A stretch of DNA of 57,448 nucleotides from Candidatus Foliamicus numerosus (GCA_028285945.1 JAPYNE010000016.1:1-57448), one strand, 5' to 3'. Counted from the first letter of the stretch, positions 16,893 through 25,608 are shown. Notes: a model not told the origin generated them from the letters alone. Numbers and translations: made by a program.

Positions 16893-16958
16893 CCCGCGAC
16901 ATGCCAAAATCGCTCCAGCAAAGACCATGGTTATTCGCACGTTTGCCGTTGAGAATCG

Positions 16959-17633
16959 ATGGCGCGAAGCATGAAATTTGATTACGCGGGGCTGAAGGCG
17001 CAGGCGGAGGGCCTTGCAAAGGGCCGTGACGACCGGGTTGGGCTTCGCGTCCACCGGGCGTTGAGCTGGCTGAAGCGGGCCGAACTGTGCGAGGACGATG
17101 AGGACGCACGGTTCATTTTCCTGTGGATTGCGCTCAACGCGGCCTACGCCAACGAAATTCAGCGCGACGCGGACGAACCCGAGCAGGCGGGCTTGCAGCG
17201 GTTCCTGAAATTGCTGGTGGCGGTCGATCGCGACAACCTGCTCCACGCGCTGGTGTGGGACAAGTTCCCGGGGCCGATTCGCGCGCTGCTGAGCAACGAG
17301 TTCGTGTTTGAGCCGTTCTGGGACTTCCGTTGCGGAAGAATCGGCGAGCGCGAATGGCAAGAGAAATTCGACCGGGCGAACCGAGCCGCCATGCGGGCGC
17401 TGGGCAATAAGAGCCAAACCGCCAAGGTGCTCTCCATTGTCCTTGCGCGCCTCTACACCCTCCGCAATCAGCTCGTGCATGGTGGCGCCACTTGGAAAGG
17501 CCGTGTTAACCGCGAGCAGATCCGCGACGGCGCCGCCTTTCTCGGCGACCTCGTGCCGCGCGTGATCCATCTTCTGACCGAGCATCCCGGCGAGGACTGG
17601 GGCGACCCTCGCTACCCGGTAGTGAACACTTAA
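16959..17633 (+). CDS. HEPN-domain-like protein
   Basis: A 224-residue, mostly helical soluble protein. Near the C-terminus it has LYTLRNQLVHGGATW, an R-x4-H motif (R169, H174) typical of HEPN nucleases and HEPN-type nucleotide-binding proteins. An earlier helix, RFIFLWIALNAAYANE, resembles the Apea-like HEPN family found in abortive-infection and toxin loci. It may be a ribonuclease, but the role is not shown. The gene follows ppk2 by 66 bp on the same strand and may be cotranscribed; no cognate antitoxin is seen beside it. An alternative ATG lies four codons into the gene. Confidence 0.65.
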   Translation: MARSMKFDYAGLKAQAEGLAKGRDDRVGLRVHRALSWLKRAELCEDDEDARFIFLWIALNAAYANEIQRDADEPEQAGLQRFLKLLVAVDRDNLLHALVWDKFPGPIRALLSNEFVFEPFWDFRCGRIGEREWQEKFDRANRAAMRALGNKSQTAKVLSIVLARLYTLRNQLVHGGATWKGRVNREQIRDGAAFLGDLVPRVIHLLTEHPGEDWGDPRYPVVNT

Positions 17634-17784
17634 AGTTCGGCTGCGAACCGCAAGCCATGAGGGTTACGGCATGATTTGCCTGAAAAAAGGAAAGCAAGCC
17701 CGAAAGGAGAGCGTTCCGCTGTCCCGGAGCTTTGGAAGTCCTCGCTCCCAAGCGATCGGAAGCCCTCCCGCCGACGAGCGAAGC

Positions 17785-18291
17785 GTGACTTCGCGCGAAC
17801 GGATCGTGCTGTTTTCGCATGGCCAGGAAAGCGGGCCCTGGGGAACAAAAATCACGGTGCTGGCAGAAGATGCCCGCGACGCGGGCCTGGCGGTGGATTC
17901 CATCGACTACAGGGGAATGCCCGATCCCGCCGAAAGGGCGAAAAAGCTCATCGCCCGCATGCGCGACTGCGGCGAGGAGGTGCTGCTGGCGGGCAGCAGC
18001 ATGGGCGGCTACGTGGCGGTGGCCGCGGCGCAGGCGCAACCGTCCGCCGGATTGTTTCTGATGGCGCCGGCGCTGGCGGTGCCGGACTGGCCGCCGCTTG
18101 CGGAAACGGTGGATGCGCCAGCTCATCTGGTGCATGGCTGGGAGGACGACATCGTGCCGCTGGAATGGAGCGTTGATTTCGCCCGCGCCAACTCCGCGCA
18201 TCTTCACCTGCTGCGCGCCGGCCACGGGCTGACTGAAGCGATGGATGAAATCCGGGTGCTGTTTCGGCTGTTTCTCTCTAGCTGCGGATGA
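17785..18291 (+). CDS. Alpha/beta hydrolase (small esterase-like)
   Basis: A 168-residue alpha/beta hydrolase. It opens IVLFSHGQESGPWGTK with the oxyanion-loop HGQ, carries the nucleophile elbow GSSMGGY and a C-terminal AGHGLTEA holding the catalytic histidine; an aspartate lies in HGWEDDIVP. The size and pattern suit the YcfP/YqiA-like small esterases; the substrate is unknown. The GTG at 17785 is chosen. The frame stays open back to 17671, but that stretch reads as a basic, low-complexity segment and belongs to an intergenic region with inverted repeats (GAAGTC...GACTTC), so it is unlikely to be protein. Confidence 0.75.
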   Translation: MTSRERIVLFSHGQESGPWGTKITVLAEDARDAGLAVDSIDYRGMPDPAERAKKLIARMRDCGEEVLLAGSSMGGYVAVAAAQAQPSAGLFLMAPALAVPDWPPLAETVDAPAHLVHGWEDDIVPLEWSVDFARANSAHLHLLRAGHGLTEAMDEIRVLFRLFLSSCG

Positions 18292-18351
18292 TTCAGCCGG
18301 GAGCCGGCCCAGACCGCAGGTGAGCAGCCTCGCAAAGCATCGCCTTATCTT

Positions 18352-19119
18352 TCAGCCTGCAACTGAGTTCAGCAAACCCTTGGAGGCGCTCGCCAGCAGG
18401 GCGGTATCGCTGCCTATCCCTAAGAACTTCGCGCCGTTGGCGGTTTGCGTTCGCACGGCCTCCGGGGAGCCGGCCAGCGTTCCCGGCGCCCTGCCCGACG
18501 CGGCGATATCGCGCAATGCCTGGGCAATCGCCGCCTGCACTTCCGGATGGTTCGGCTGGCCCAAGTAGCCCATCGAAGCAGACAGGTCCGAAGGACCTAC
18601 AAAAACCGAATCCACGCCGTCCACGGCGGCAATAGCCTTGAGATTGTCAAGCGCCGTCACAGTTTCAGCCTGCACGATCAGGCAGATTTGCGATTCGGCC
18701 TGAGCAGCGTAGTTCTCAATTTGCGTCCAGCGCGACGCCCGCGTAATCGAAGTGGCCAGACCGCGCACCCCCCGGGGAGGATAGCGAACGGCGGCCGCAA
18801 GCGCCTCGGCCTGCTCGGCGGTATCGACCATGGGAACCAGCAGCGACTGAACGCCCGCATCGAGGTAGCGCTTGATGCGGGCGGGATCGCCGTCCGCCAC
18901 ACGGGCGATCGCCTGCGTTCCGCTGCCTTCTATGGCCTGGAGCTGCCGCAACACCGAACGCAGGTTGTTGGGCGCATGCTCGGCATCGATCAGCAGCCAG
19001 TCGAAACCCGCGCAGGCGCAAAGTTCGGCTGCGACCGGCGAGCTCATGCCTAGCCAAAGACCGAACTGCACGCCGTCTTCGCCCAGCCGTTTCTTGAATA
19101 CGTTCTCGGGTAGTTTCAT
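18352..19119 (-). CDS. hpaI: HpcH/HpaI aldolase
   Basis: This is a class II metal-dependent pyruvate aldolase that cleaves 2-oxo-4-hydroxy acids; HpaI acts at the end of homoprotocatechuate breakdown. The 255 residues show GLWLGMSSPVAAELCACAGF, the metal-site segment LLIDAEHAPN, RYPPRGVRG and VFVGPSDLSASMG, all standard. The ATG at 19119 overlaps the stop codon of a short hpaH relic (ATGA). That supports a former hpaH-hpaI unit; a decayed sugar/organic-acid MFS gene lies just beyond. Whether the remaining aldolase still serves a pathway is uncertain; a related enzyme such as 2-keto-3-deoxy-L-rhamnonate aldolase is an alternative reading. Confidence 0.88.
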   Translation of the reverse strand: MKLPENVFKKRLGEDGVQFGLWLGMSSPVAAELCACAGFDWLLIDAEHAPNNLRSVLRQLQAIEGSGTQAIARVADGDPARIKRYLDAGVQSLLVPMVDTAEQAEALAAAVRYPPRGVRGLATSITRASRWTQIENYAAQAESQICLIVQAETVTALDNLKAIAAVDGVDSVFVGPSDLSASMGYLGQPNHPEVQAAIAQALRDIAASGRAPGTLAGSPEAVRTQTANGAKFLGIGSDTALLASASKGLLNSVAG

Positions 19120-19259
19120 GTGATCGGCTCCGCATGCGCGTGCGCCATGTCCATATCGGGAAAATCGAAGGTCAGCGGGCGCGCTTGCCTTCGGCTCCGT
19201 TCCGCTTCGTCGAAGCGTTCCGCCGCTCGCCGCACTTGTTCGGACGAAAGCACGGGCAC
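19116..19259 (-). pseudogene. Remnant of HpaH (2-oxo-hept-4-ene-1,7-dioate hydratase), N-terminal part
   Basis: The frame reads VPVLSSEQVRRAAERFDEAE, then RSRRQARPLTFDFPDMDM, and stops at 19116. This matches the first 40 residues of HpaH (pattern L...L..AE..R.QI..LSL.YPDMT..DAYA.Q). The remaining 220 or so residues of a normal HpaH are missing. The stop codon overlaps the hpaI start in an ATGA, so the piece may act only as a coupled leader for hpaI. It abuts a truncated MFS gene. Confidence 0.6.
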
Positions 19260-19265
19260 AGCGGC

Positions 19266-19673
19266 TTATCCGGTTGCCGCCGCTGCCGGCGCATCGAAGA
19301 AAGTCAGCATCACGCGGGCGCCCACGGACATGACCAGCAGCCACAGGAACAGGCCCTGCTGCGACAGACCGGCCGGCGGGGTGAACTGGAGGAAGAAGAA
19401 CAAGCCCATGGGAATGACGGCGCCGAACATCATCGTGTGCCGGCGTCCAAACTTGGCCCGCAGGCGGTCGGACCATTCGCCGATCACCGGATCGGTCAGC
19501 GCATCCACCGCCAGGCTGATGAAGATGGCCAGCCCAACAAGGCACCCGTCCAAACCCACCACGCGCTGGTAGAAAAACAGCACGAACAGCTCGAATACCA
19601 CAAACACGAGGTTCCCCACGGAACCGGTGAACCCGTGCAGCGCCTTGATGTGGAATGGAGCCCGTTCGTGCAT
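19266..19673 (-). pseudogene. Truncated MFS transporter (GPH family), N-terminal third
   Basis: About 135 residues remain of a glycoside-pentoside-hexuronide type MFS carrier. The hallmark VDALTDPVIGEWSDRLRAKF followed by GRRH lies between helices 2 and 3. About four hydrophobic helices are present, then the frame ends at a TAA (19266) inside what should be helix 4-5, after LTFFDAPAAAATG. Intact members have about 12 helices and 430-460 residues, so the gene is broken. It precedes the hpaH relic and hpaI on the same strand, so it once may have imported their substrate. Confidence 0.75.
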
Positions 19674-19784
19674 GGAGCGAGTCGCTTGCGCCGCGCTACT
19701 ATAAGCGCCAAACATCGTTTGAGGAAACGCTCATGCCTGAAACCACCGAAACACACGAAGCCAAAAGGTCGCATTTGCGCTGGA

Positions 19785-19932
19785 AAAACCAAGTGCCAAA
19801 GCCGCGAACCTGATCAGAGGGCAGGACGAAGCCCGCAAGTCCGAATACCGGACTTTCTTTGTATCGACGATCGGCGCGGCTTACATAGGGGCCGATGTGG
19901 CCAAACTCGTCGAGATAAGCGAAATGCGTCAT
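19785..19932 (-). pseudogene. N-terminal remnant of a DUF3800 protein
   Basis: The frame from the ATG at 19932 reads MTHFAYLDEFGHIGPYVS, then SPVFGLAGFVLPSDQVR and TWFFQRKCDLLA. This is the start of DUF3800 proteins (pattern .AYLDESGH.G......PVF.LAG.V.P), a family of RNase H-fold proteins of unknown role often near mobile elements. Homology stops after about 50 residues, so the domain is incomplete. The right-hand boundary is approximate. Confidence 0.6.
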
Positions 19933-19950
19933 CTGCGTCCCTTCAGAAAC

Positions 19951-19976
19951 ACGAAAGCCCGCGTCGGAACGCGGGC
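19951..19976 (-). terminator. Rho-independent-like terminator downstream of cysQ
   Basis: A perfect 8-bp stem, GCCCGCGT (19957-19964) with ACGCGGGC (19969-19976), closes a 4-base loop. On the minus strand it is followed by TTTCGTGTTT. It lies about 70 bp after the cysQ stop and upstream of the DUF3800 remnant, so it would end the rhlB-cysQ transcript. Confidence 0.6.
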
Positions 19977-20045
19977 CTCGGAAGGAGGGCAGGACTAGCC
20001 TGCGCCTCGCGAAGCAATATACGCTTGCGGCGCTGTTACGTCAAA

Positions 20046-20879
20046 TCATCGTGGGCCGGGCTGCGGGAGGTATTGCAGCCAGTTGTGGGCGGGGTCGCCG
20101 CAGGCGATGAAGAAAGGGTTTTTGTTTGATTGCTTGCCGTAGCGCAGCGGCTGGCCGTCAAGCGCGAACACTGAGCCGCCCGCGCTTTCCAGGACCGCAT
20201 GGCCGGCGGCGGTGTCCCATTCCGAGGTGGGCCACATGCGCGCATACACGTCGGCCTCGCCCTTTGCCAGCAGGCCGAATTTCAGCGAACTGGACACGAC
20301 GCGGCGGCGCGCCTCGCCCAAGGCGGCCACGTAGCGGTCCAGCACCGGGGCCGGATGCGAGCCGCTGGCCAGCACCCGGCGCGGCCGTGCCGGGGGTTGC
20401 GTGGCGCGAATCGCTTGAGGCGCGCCGCCCGCGCCTTCGCAGCAGAAAGCGCCCCCGCCCCGGTAGCTGAAGTAGTGCTGCTCAAGCGCCGGCGCATCCA
20501 CCACGCCCAGCACCGGCCGCCCTCTGTGGATCAGCGCAATGTTGACGGTGAATTCCGGGTGCCCGCGAATGAATTGCCGCGTGCCGTCCAGCGGATCCAC
20601 CAGCCAGTGCCACGCCCAGCCGGAGCGCTGCGCCGCCAGCGTTTCGGGATCGGACTCCTCCGACAACACCGGCATCCTCGGCTCAAGCCGCTCAAGCCCG
20701 GCCGCGATGTGCTCGTGCGCGGCGCGGTCAGCGGCAGTGACCGGACTCCGGTCGGACTTGTAATCGACCTCAACGCGCTCTTTTCCGAAAAAGCGCATGG
20801 CGAGCTGGCCCGCGCCGCGCGCCAGCTCGCGCGCCGGGCCGATCAGCGCGGAAAGATCAGGAGTTTGGCCAGCCCGCAT
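20046..20879 (-). CDS. cysQ: 3'(2'),5'-bisphosphate nucleotidase CysQ
   Basis: The enzyme hydrolyses 3'-phosphoadenosine 5'-phosphate to AMP, removing a by-product of sulfate assimilation and acyl-carrier transfer. The 277-residue product belongs to the Mg-dependent, Li-sensitive phosphatase superfamily: metal ligands in VLSEESD, VDPLDGTRQF and SEWDTAAGHA, plus GEFTVNIALI-like PEFTVNIALIHRG. The VDPLDGT-(R/K)-x-F and FTVNIALI forms favour CysQ over inositol monophosphatase. It lies 63 bp after rhlB on the same strand. An inositol-phosphatase or histidinol-phosphatase activity cannot be fully excluded. Confidence 0.88.
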   Translation of the reverse strand: MRAGQTPDLSALIGPARELARGAGQLAMRFFGKERVEVDYKSDRSPVTAADRAAHEHIAAGLERLEPRMPVLSEESDPETLAAQRSGWAWHWLVDPLDGTRQFIRGHPEFTVNIALIHRGRPVLGVVDAPALEQHYFSYRGGGAFCCEGAGGAPQAIRATQPPARPRRVLASGSHPAPVLDRYVAALGEARRRVVSSSLKFGLLAKGEADVYARMWPTSEWDTAAGHAVLESAGGSVFALDGQPLRYGKQSNKNPFFIACGDPAHNWLQYLPQPGPR

Positions 20880-20942
20880 TCAGGCGCCACCCGCGCGGGA
20901 TTCAACGCCGGACGAATGCAGCCGGGCTTCTGCCACAGTCTG

Positions 20943-22193
20943 CTAGCGGCGGCTGTTGCGGCGGCGGCCGCCGCGCCCGGGCCCATGGCGCTTGCGCTCC
21001 TGCGTTCGGGGCGGCACCGCTTGCAGATAGGGCGCAAGCAGTTCCGGGTCGATCGACTGGCGCTGAATCGAGTGGCCGATGAAGGCTTCGATTTCCGGCA
21101 GCGAATAAGCGTAGTGCTCGCAGGCGAAACTGACCGCATGCCCCATTTCCCCGGCGCGGGCGGTGCGACCGATTCGATGCACGTAGTCCTCCGGATTTTG
21201 CGGCAAATCGTAGTTGAACACGTGGGTGACATCGGGCACATGCAGGCCGCGCGATGCCACGTCGGTGGCCACCAGCACCGGCAGGTCGCCGTCGTGGAAT
21301 TGCTCGAGCATGCGCATGCGTTTGCTTTGCGGCACATCGCCGGAAATCGCGCTGGCCTTCACGCCGCCCGCATCCAGCCGGTCCGCCAAACGGTCGGCCT
21401 CGCGGCGCGTGTTCACGAACACCATGCTGCGCTCAACGCCTTCCTGCGCCAGCAGCGCGGCCAGAAGAGGCGCCTTCTGCTCGCTGGAGGGGTAGTACAG
21501 CCGTTGCTCCACTTCGTCCACCACCTTCTTGTCCGGTTCGATGCGAACAATCTGCGGGTCGTTCAGGTGGGTGTTGGCCAACTCCAGCACCAGGTAGCCC
21601 AAAGTGGCGGAAAACAACATGCTCAGGCGCTTCTCACGCGGGGGCAGCCGTCGCATCACATAGCGGATATCGCGGATGAAGCCTAGGTCGTACATGCGGT
21701 CGGCCTCGTCGATAACGATCACTTCAACCGCGGAAAGCGCGAATACGCCCTGACGGTAATAGTCGAGCAACCGCCCCGGCGTGCCGATCAACAGGTCCGT
21801 TCCGCGGCTCAGGCGCTCGCGCTGCGACTTGTAGGCCGCCCCGCCGTACACCACCATCATGCTCAAACCGGTGGCCGCCCCCAACTCCTTCGCGTCGCGC
21901 TCGATCTGCTGCGCGAGCTCCCGGGTGGGCGCAAGCACCACGGCGCGCGGCGAGGCAAGACGGGTTCGCTTAGGCGGCGGGCTGCACAGCAGGCGGTTGA
22001 ACAGCGCCAGCAGGAACGCAGCCGTCTTGCCGGTGCCCGTTTGCGCCTGTCCCGCCACATCCCGGCCCGCCATCGCGGTAGGCAGAGTCCCGGCCTGTAT
22101 GGGAGTGAGCGCCTCAAAGCCGGCCCGGCGGACGCCCTCGCGGAGCGGCGGCGGCAAATCAAGCGAATCGAAACGTATTGGGTCTTCGGACAA
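20943..22193 (-). CDS. rhlB: ATP-dependent RNA helicase RhlB
   Basis: RhlB is a DEAD-box helicase that unwinds structured RNA for the RNA degradosome. The 416 residues show the Q motif GFEALTPIQ, motif I AQTGTGKT, Ia PTRELAQQ, II DEAD, III SAT and VI HRIGRTARAG. The segment FNYDLPQNPEDYVHRIGRTA followed by GHAVSFACEHYAYSLPEIE is the RhlB-type pattern. A basic, glycine/arginine-rich tail follows. The thioredoxin-Rho pair lies about 1.5 kb away on the plus strand; rhlB next to trxA-rho is a common gammaproteobacterial order, here interrupted by two lipoprotein genes. Confidence 0.92.
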   Translation of the reverse strand: MSEDPIRFDSLDLPPPLREGVRRAGFEALTPIQAGTLPTAMAGRDVAGQAQTGTGKTAAFLLALFNRLLCSPPPKRTRLASPRAVVLAPTRELAQQIERDAKELGAATGLSMMVVYGGAAYKSQRERLSRGTDLLIGTPGRLLDYYRQGVFALSAVEVIVIDEADRMYDLGFIRDIRYVMRRLPPREKRLSMLFSATLGYLVLELANTHLNDPQIVRIEPDKKVVDEVEQRLYYPSSEQKAPLLAALLAQEGVERSMVFVNTRREADRLADRLDAGGVKASAISGDVPQSKRMRMLEQFHDGDLPVLVATDVASRGLHVPDVTHVFNYDLPQNPEDYVHRIGRTARAGEMGHAVSFACEHYAYSLPEIEAFIGHSIQRQSIDPELLAPYLQAVPPRTQERKRHGPGRGGRRRNSRR

Positions 22194-22324
22194 AGTCTAG
22201 CCTAGGTTGACCGCTGCGTATTGTATGGCCTGCCGCGTCCTTGGCCTATGCGCTACGGAAGCTTGCGCGCCTCGCGAAGGGAAGCGGCGAGGAAAGGCGG
22301 AGTCGGCGCGGAGGCGTCAACAGT

Positions 22325-22353
22325 TTGACATCGCCTGTTATTTGTGGTAGGGA
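22325..22353 (+). promoter_or_regulatory. Probable sigma-70 promoter of the lipoprotein pair
   Basis: A perfect -35 hexamer TTGACA (22325-22330) is followed by a 17-bp spacer and a weak -10 TAGGGA (22348-22353). It lies about 50 bp upstream of the GTG start at 22401, in the only sizeable gap before the lipoprotein genes. Confidence 0.5.
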
Positions 22354-22400
22354 TGGGCAGAGCCTAGGCTGTTCTTCTAGCCACAAATAGGGGGTGAACT

Positions 22401-22844
22401 GTGGCGGTAAAAAGACGTTGGTGGGCGCTGCCCATTCTTGTAGGCTGTTTAGCGCTTAGCGGCTGCAAAGGAAAATTGAATTTCAGTTGCGGGGCCGGTA
22501 GTGGCGGATGGTGGTGCAAGGGAGGTATCGAGGGCACTTTCGTAGTGGACAACAAGGGAGAGACGATAGGTAAAGTCATGGCAAGAAATTACGCTATAGC
22601 TGAAATCTCCCGAGCCATATCACAGTATGGGAGCCCTTACGTTGTCGAGATGCCTGATTGGAATACGCTGAATGTGTCTGTCGAAAACGGAAATACAGTG
22701 AGATACTCTTTGGGTGCGGAGGCAAGGGGCCCCAAGTGGGCGCTAGAAAGTGGCCTTGGTTTGGCCTCTTCATGGTACGATGCCAATGTCTATTGGATTC
22801 CTGATCCAAGTGATACTTTGAGCATTCATACGGCGGAGCAATGA
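22401..22844 (+). CDS. Hypothetical lipoprotein
   Basis: A 147-residue predicted lipoprotein. The GTG at 22401 follows a purine-rich AGGGGGTGA. The signal peptide WWALPILVGCLALSGC ends in a lipobox LSGC with the lipidated cysteine at about residue 22. The mature part is rich in glycine and tryptophan early (GAGSGGWWCKGGIEG) and then beta-rich, with no recognised domain. It is AT-richer than rhlB and rho on either side and overlaps the next lipoprotein gene by four bases (ATGA). The two probably act together in the envelope; the function is unknown. Confidence 0.7.
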   Translation: MAVKRRWWALPILVGCLALSGCKGKLNFSCGAGSGGWWCKGGIEGTFVVDNKGETIGKVMARNYAIAEISRAISQYGSPYVVEMPDWNTLNVSVENGNTVRYSLGAEARGPKWALESGLGLASSWYDANVYWIPDPSDTLSIHTAEQ

Positions 22845-23209
22845 CAATGTTGAGCAGCTCACGTTTAGCTTTTGTCGGCTTGGCGCTGGCGCTTTCTTTG
22901 GCGGGCTGCGCATCAGGCACTAGGCTGGTGCTAAAGGACGATGGCGGGGTTCTTGTGGAGGGAATCAGCCGCGGTTCGCCAATGCATCGGGCAATGCTCG
23001 AAGTATATGAAGCGTGCGGCGGGGCTGCCGATGGAAAGATCACCGAAATTAACTGGCGTTCCGGTGATTCCCCCTTGCCGGTCTGGACGGAGGAAAGGGG
23101 ATGGCATTTCAAGGATTTTGAGTGCCTTCCATCCGATGAGGCGGCTGCTGAAAAACTTGGGCCGCAAGAGAGCGGCGCGGTTACCCATCTTGAATTGAGT
23201 GGCGGCTGA
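22841..23209 (+). CDS. Hypothetical lipoprotein
   Basis: A 122-residue predicted lipoprotein, with signal peptide LAFVGLALALSLAGC ending in lipobox LAGC. The mature part has no recognised domain; it contains an acidic C-terminal half with two tryptophans and a cysteine (DFECLPSDEAAAEKL). The ATG at 22841 overlaps the stop of the preceding lipoprotein gene (ATGA); an ATG at 22847 is an alternative. The 548 bp from here to trxA hold only one doubtful minus-strand ORF. Confidence 0.65.
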   Translation: MTMLSSSRLAFVGLALALSLAGCASGTRLVLKDDGGVLVEGISRGSPMHRAMLEVYEACGGAADGKITEINWRSGDSPLPVWTEERGWHFKDFECLPSDEAAAEKLGPQESGAVTHLELSGG

Positions 23210-23344
23210 AGGTCTGCGCGGTAGGGCCTTCCATACCTAGTAGATGCTCCGGCTGATCGTTTGCCGAACAGCGCGCCGCGCTTAGACCCCTACGGTTTCG
23301 CGGCGCAGTAAGCGTAGCGATCGAAGCCGGAGAACCGCTCCCCT

Positions 23345-23536
23345 TCACAGAACCCCCGCCAAATCAAAAGGAGACATTTCTATCTTTGCGTTGACAAACC
23401 CGCACAGGATGCCGCGCCCGCGCCGGTCGAACACCAGCACTTCCACAACCATGTCCGGCCCCGCTGCGCGCTGGGCTTGATAACCCCAATGGAATACCTC
23501 CGCAAACACAAGACAGCCGAACACGATCAGTCCCAT
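23345..23536 (-). CDS. Possible small membrane protein (doubtful)
   Basis: A 63-codon frame starts at an ATG at 23536, preceded by AAGGG at suitable spacing. It encodes an N-terminal hydrophobic segment (MGLIVFGCLVFAEVFHWGY) and a short soluble tail. No family is recognised. It could equally be a chance frame in the 548-bp gap upstream of trxA. Confidence 0.25.
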   Translation of the reverse strand: MGLIVFGCLVFAEVFHWGYQAQRAAGPDMVVEVLVFDRRGRGILCGFVNAKIEMSPFDLAGVL

Positions 23537-23757
23537 ATGTCGTGAACCCTTAAAGCGCAAAGCCCTTTGGGGCAGTTTTCATGTAGAATGGCAACGCATC
23601 CTGAATCGTTCAGGGGCCGCGTGGCTTTCCGCAGTCGGCGCGGGCATTATCAATTCCCTCCCGGCAATCGGAGCGGGCAAAGTTTTTGAAGGGGAGGCCG
23701 GGGATCCTCGCCTAGATATTCTTCTCCAAGTAATTTCTCTCAAGGGGAGCCTTATAT

Positions 23758-24078
23758 ATGAGCGTTTCGCATGTAGCGGAAGAAAGTTTCCAGTCCGATG
23801 TGCTCGGCAGCGACGTGCCGGTTCTGGTCGATTTCTGGGCCGAATGGTGCGGCCCCTGCCGAATGATTGCGCCCGTGCTGGACCAGATTTCGGAGGAGTA
23901 CGACGGTCGATTGCAGATCATGAAGCTCAACGTGGATGAAGCCCAGCAAACGGCTTTCCAGTACAACGTTCGCAGCATTCCCACCCTGATCCTGTTCAAG
24001 AACGGACAGGTGGAAATGCAGGTTGTGGGAGCGCAATCCCGCCAACAGATATGCAAGATGCTGGATGAAAAACTGTGA
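23758..24078 (+). CDS. trxA: Thioredoxin
   Basis: Thioredoxin is the cytoplasmic disulfide reductant serving ribonucleotide reductase, PAPS reductase and others. The 106 residues are of normal length and carry the active site WCGPC (30-34) in [13 protein letters not shown], the cis-proline segment [12 protein letters not shown] and the buried aspartate in VDFWA. An AAGGGGAG ribosome-binding site precedes the ATG. Its stop overlaps the GTG of rho (GTGA), the usual trxA-rho arrangement. Confidence 0.97.
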   Translation: MSVSHVAEESFQSDVLGSDVPVLVDFWAEWCGPCRMIAPVLDQISEEYDGRLQIMKLNVDEAQQTAFQYNVRSIPTLILFKNGQVEMQVVGAQSRQQICKMLDEKL

Positions 24079-25505
24079 GAAATTACTCCGGAAACACAGG
24101 CCGCCACCGTCGGCCGCAGCGTCCCAGAAACCCCAACGCCGCCCCGCGCGGACGGCGCCGGGACCGCCGTCAATACGACGACGTGGGCATCTTCACGACC
24201 GAGGAAACGATCACCGCCGAACAGCTCAAGGAGCTGGACCATGTGCTCAAGCTGAGCGACTTCAAGCGATTCCCGGTGGCCAAAATCCTTGAGCAGGGGC
24301 GCGAACTGGGCCTGGATAACCTGGACCGGGCCCGCAAGCAGGACATCACGTTTTCGGTGCTCAAGGCGCACGCCGAAAAAGGCGCCTCCATCTATGCCGA
24401 AGGCGTTCTGGAAATCCTCCAGGACGGCTTCGGCTTCCTGCGTTCCGCCGACGAATCGTACCTGGCCGGGCCGGACGACATCTACGTCTCGCCGGGCCAG
24501 ATCCGCCGCTTCAATCTGCGCACCGGCGACACCCTGGCCGCGCTGGTGCGCCCGCCCCTGGAGAGCGAACGCTATTTCGCCCTGCTGAAAATGCACCAGA
24601 TCAATTTCGAGGCGCCGGCCAACTCGCAGGGCAAGGTGCTGTTCGAGAACTTAACGCCGCTGTTTCCCAAGGAGCGCTACACGCTGGAGCAGGGCAACGG
24701 CAGCACCGAGGACCTCACCGCTCGCATCATCGACATGGCCGCGCCGGTGGGCAAGGGCCAGCGCGGCCTGATCGTGTCGCCGCCCAAGGCCGGCAAAACC
24801 ATGCTGCTGCAAAACATCGCGCAGTCGATCGCGGCCAACTACCCGGAAACCTTCCTCATCGTGCTGCTGATCGACGAGCGCCCCGAGGAAGTGACCGAGA
24901 TGCAGCGCACCGTGCGCGGCGAAGTGGTGTCGAGCACCTTCGACGAGCCCGCCACCCGGCATGTGCAGGTGGCGGAAATGGTTCTGCACAAGGCCCGCCG
25001 GCTGGCCGAGCACCGCCGCGACGTGGTTATCCTGCTCGATTCCATCACCCGCTTGGCGCGCGCCTACAACACTGTCACGCCTTCCTCCGGCCGGGTGCTG
25101 TCCGGCGGCGTGGAGGCCAACGCGCTGCAACGCCCCAAACGCTTTTTCGGCGCCGCCCGCAAGATCGAGGAAGGCGGCAGCCTCACCATCCTCGCCACCG
25201 CGCTGGTCGATACCGGATCGAAGATGGACGAGGTGATCTACGAGGAATTCAAGGGCACCGGCAATTCCGAAATCCACCTCGACCGGCGCATTTCCGAAAA
25301 GCGCGTGTTCCCCGCCATCAATATCAACCGCTCCGGCACAAGGCGCGAGGACCTGCTCACCGAAGAGGACGAAATGCAGAAAATCTGGGTGCTTCGCAAG
25401 CTGCTGCATCCCATGGACGAACTCGCCGCCGCCGAATTCCTGCTCGACAAGATGCGCGACACCAAGCGCAACAAGGCCTTCTTTGAAACGATGAAAATGG
25501 GCTGA
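24075..25505 (+). CDS. rho: Transcription termination factor Rho
   Basis: Rho is a hexameric RNA-translocating ATPase that ends transcription of untranslated RNA. The 476 residues contain the RNA-binding cold-shock-like domain with [20 protein letters not shown], Walker [10 protein letters not shown], Walker [17 protein letters not shown], and [20 protein letters not shown]. It is about 55 residues longer than E. coli Rho. The extra N-terminus (about residues 2-50) is rich in Arg, Pro and Asn, followed by an acidic linker. The GTG start overlaps the trxA stop, so coupling of thioredoxin and Rho translation is expected. A later start inside the arginine-rich segment is possible. Confidence 0.96.
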   Translation: MRNYSGNTGRHRRPQRPRNPNAAPRGRRRDRRQYDDVGIFTTEETITAEQLKELDHVLKLSDFKRFPVAKILEQGRELGLDNLDRARKQDITFSVLKAHAEKGASIYAEGVLEILQDGFGFLRSADESYLAGPDDIYVSPGQIRRFNLRTGDTLAALVRPPLESERYFALLKMHQINFEAPANSQGKVLFENLTPLFPKERYTLEQGNGSTEDLTARIIDMAAPVGKGQRGLIVSPPKAGKTMLLQNIAQSIAANYPETFLIVLLIDERPEEVTEMQRTVRGEVVSSTFDEPATRHVQVAEMVLHKARRLAEHRRDVVILLDSITRLARAYNTVTPSSGRVLSGGVEANALQRPKRFFGAARKIEEGGSLTILATALVDTGSKMDEVIYEEFKGTGNSEIHLDRRISEKRVFPAININRSGTRREDLLTEEDEMQKIWVLRKLLHPMDELAAAEFLLDKMRDTKRNKAFFETMKMG

Positions 25506-25608
25506 GCGCGCCCGGCCCGATGGCACTCCTGCAGGCAGCGGGTGGCGGCAGGCCGGCGAAGCATTCATTGCATTGCGGCCGATCGCATTTGAGTTACCAT
25601 TTCCCCCT

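Noticed and set aside
17671-17784. Upstream extension of the alpha/beta hydrolase
   Set aside because: Basic, low-complexity translation over a region with inverted repeats; the conserved domain starts just after the GTG at 17785.
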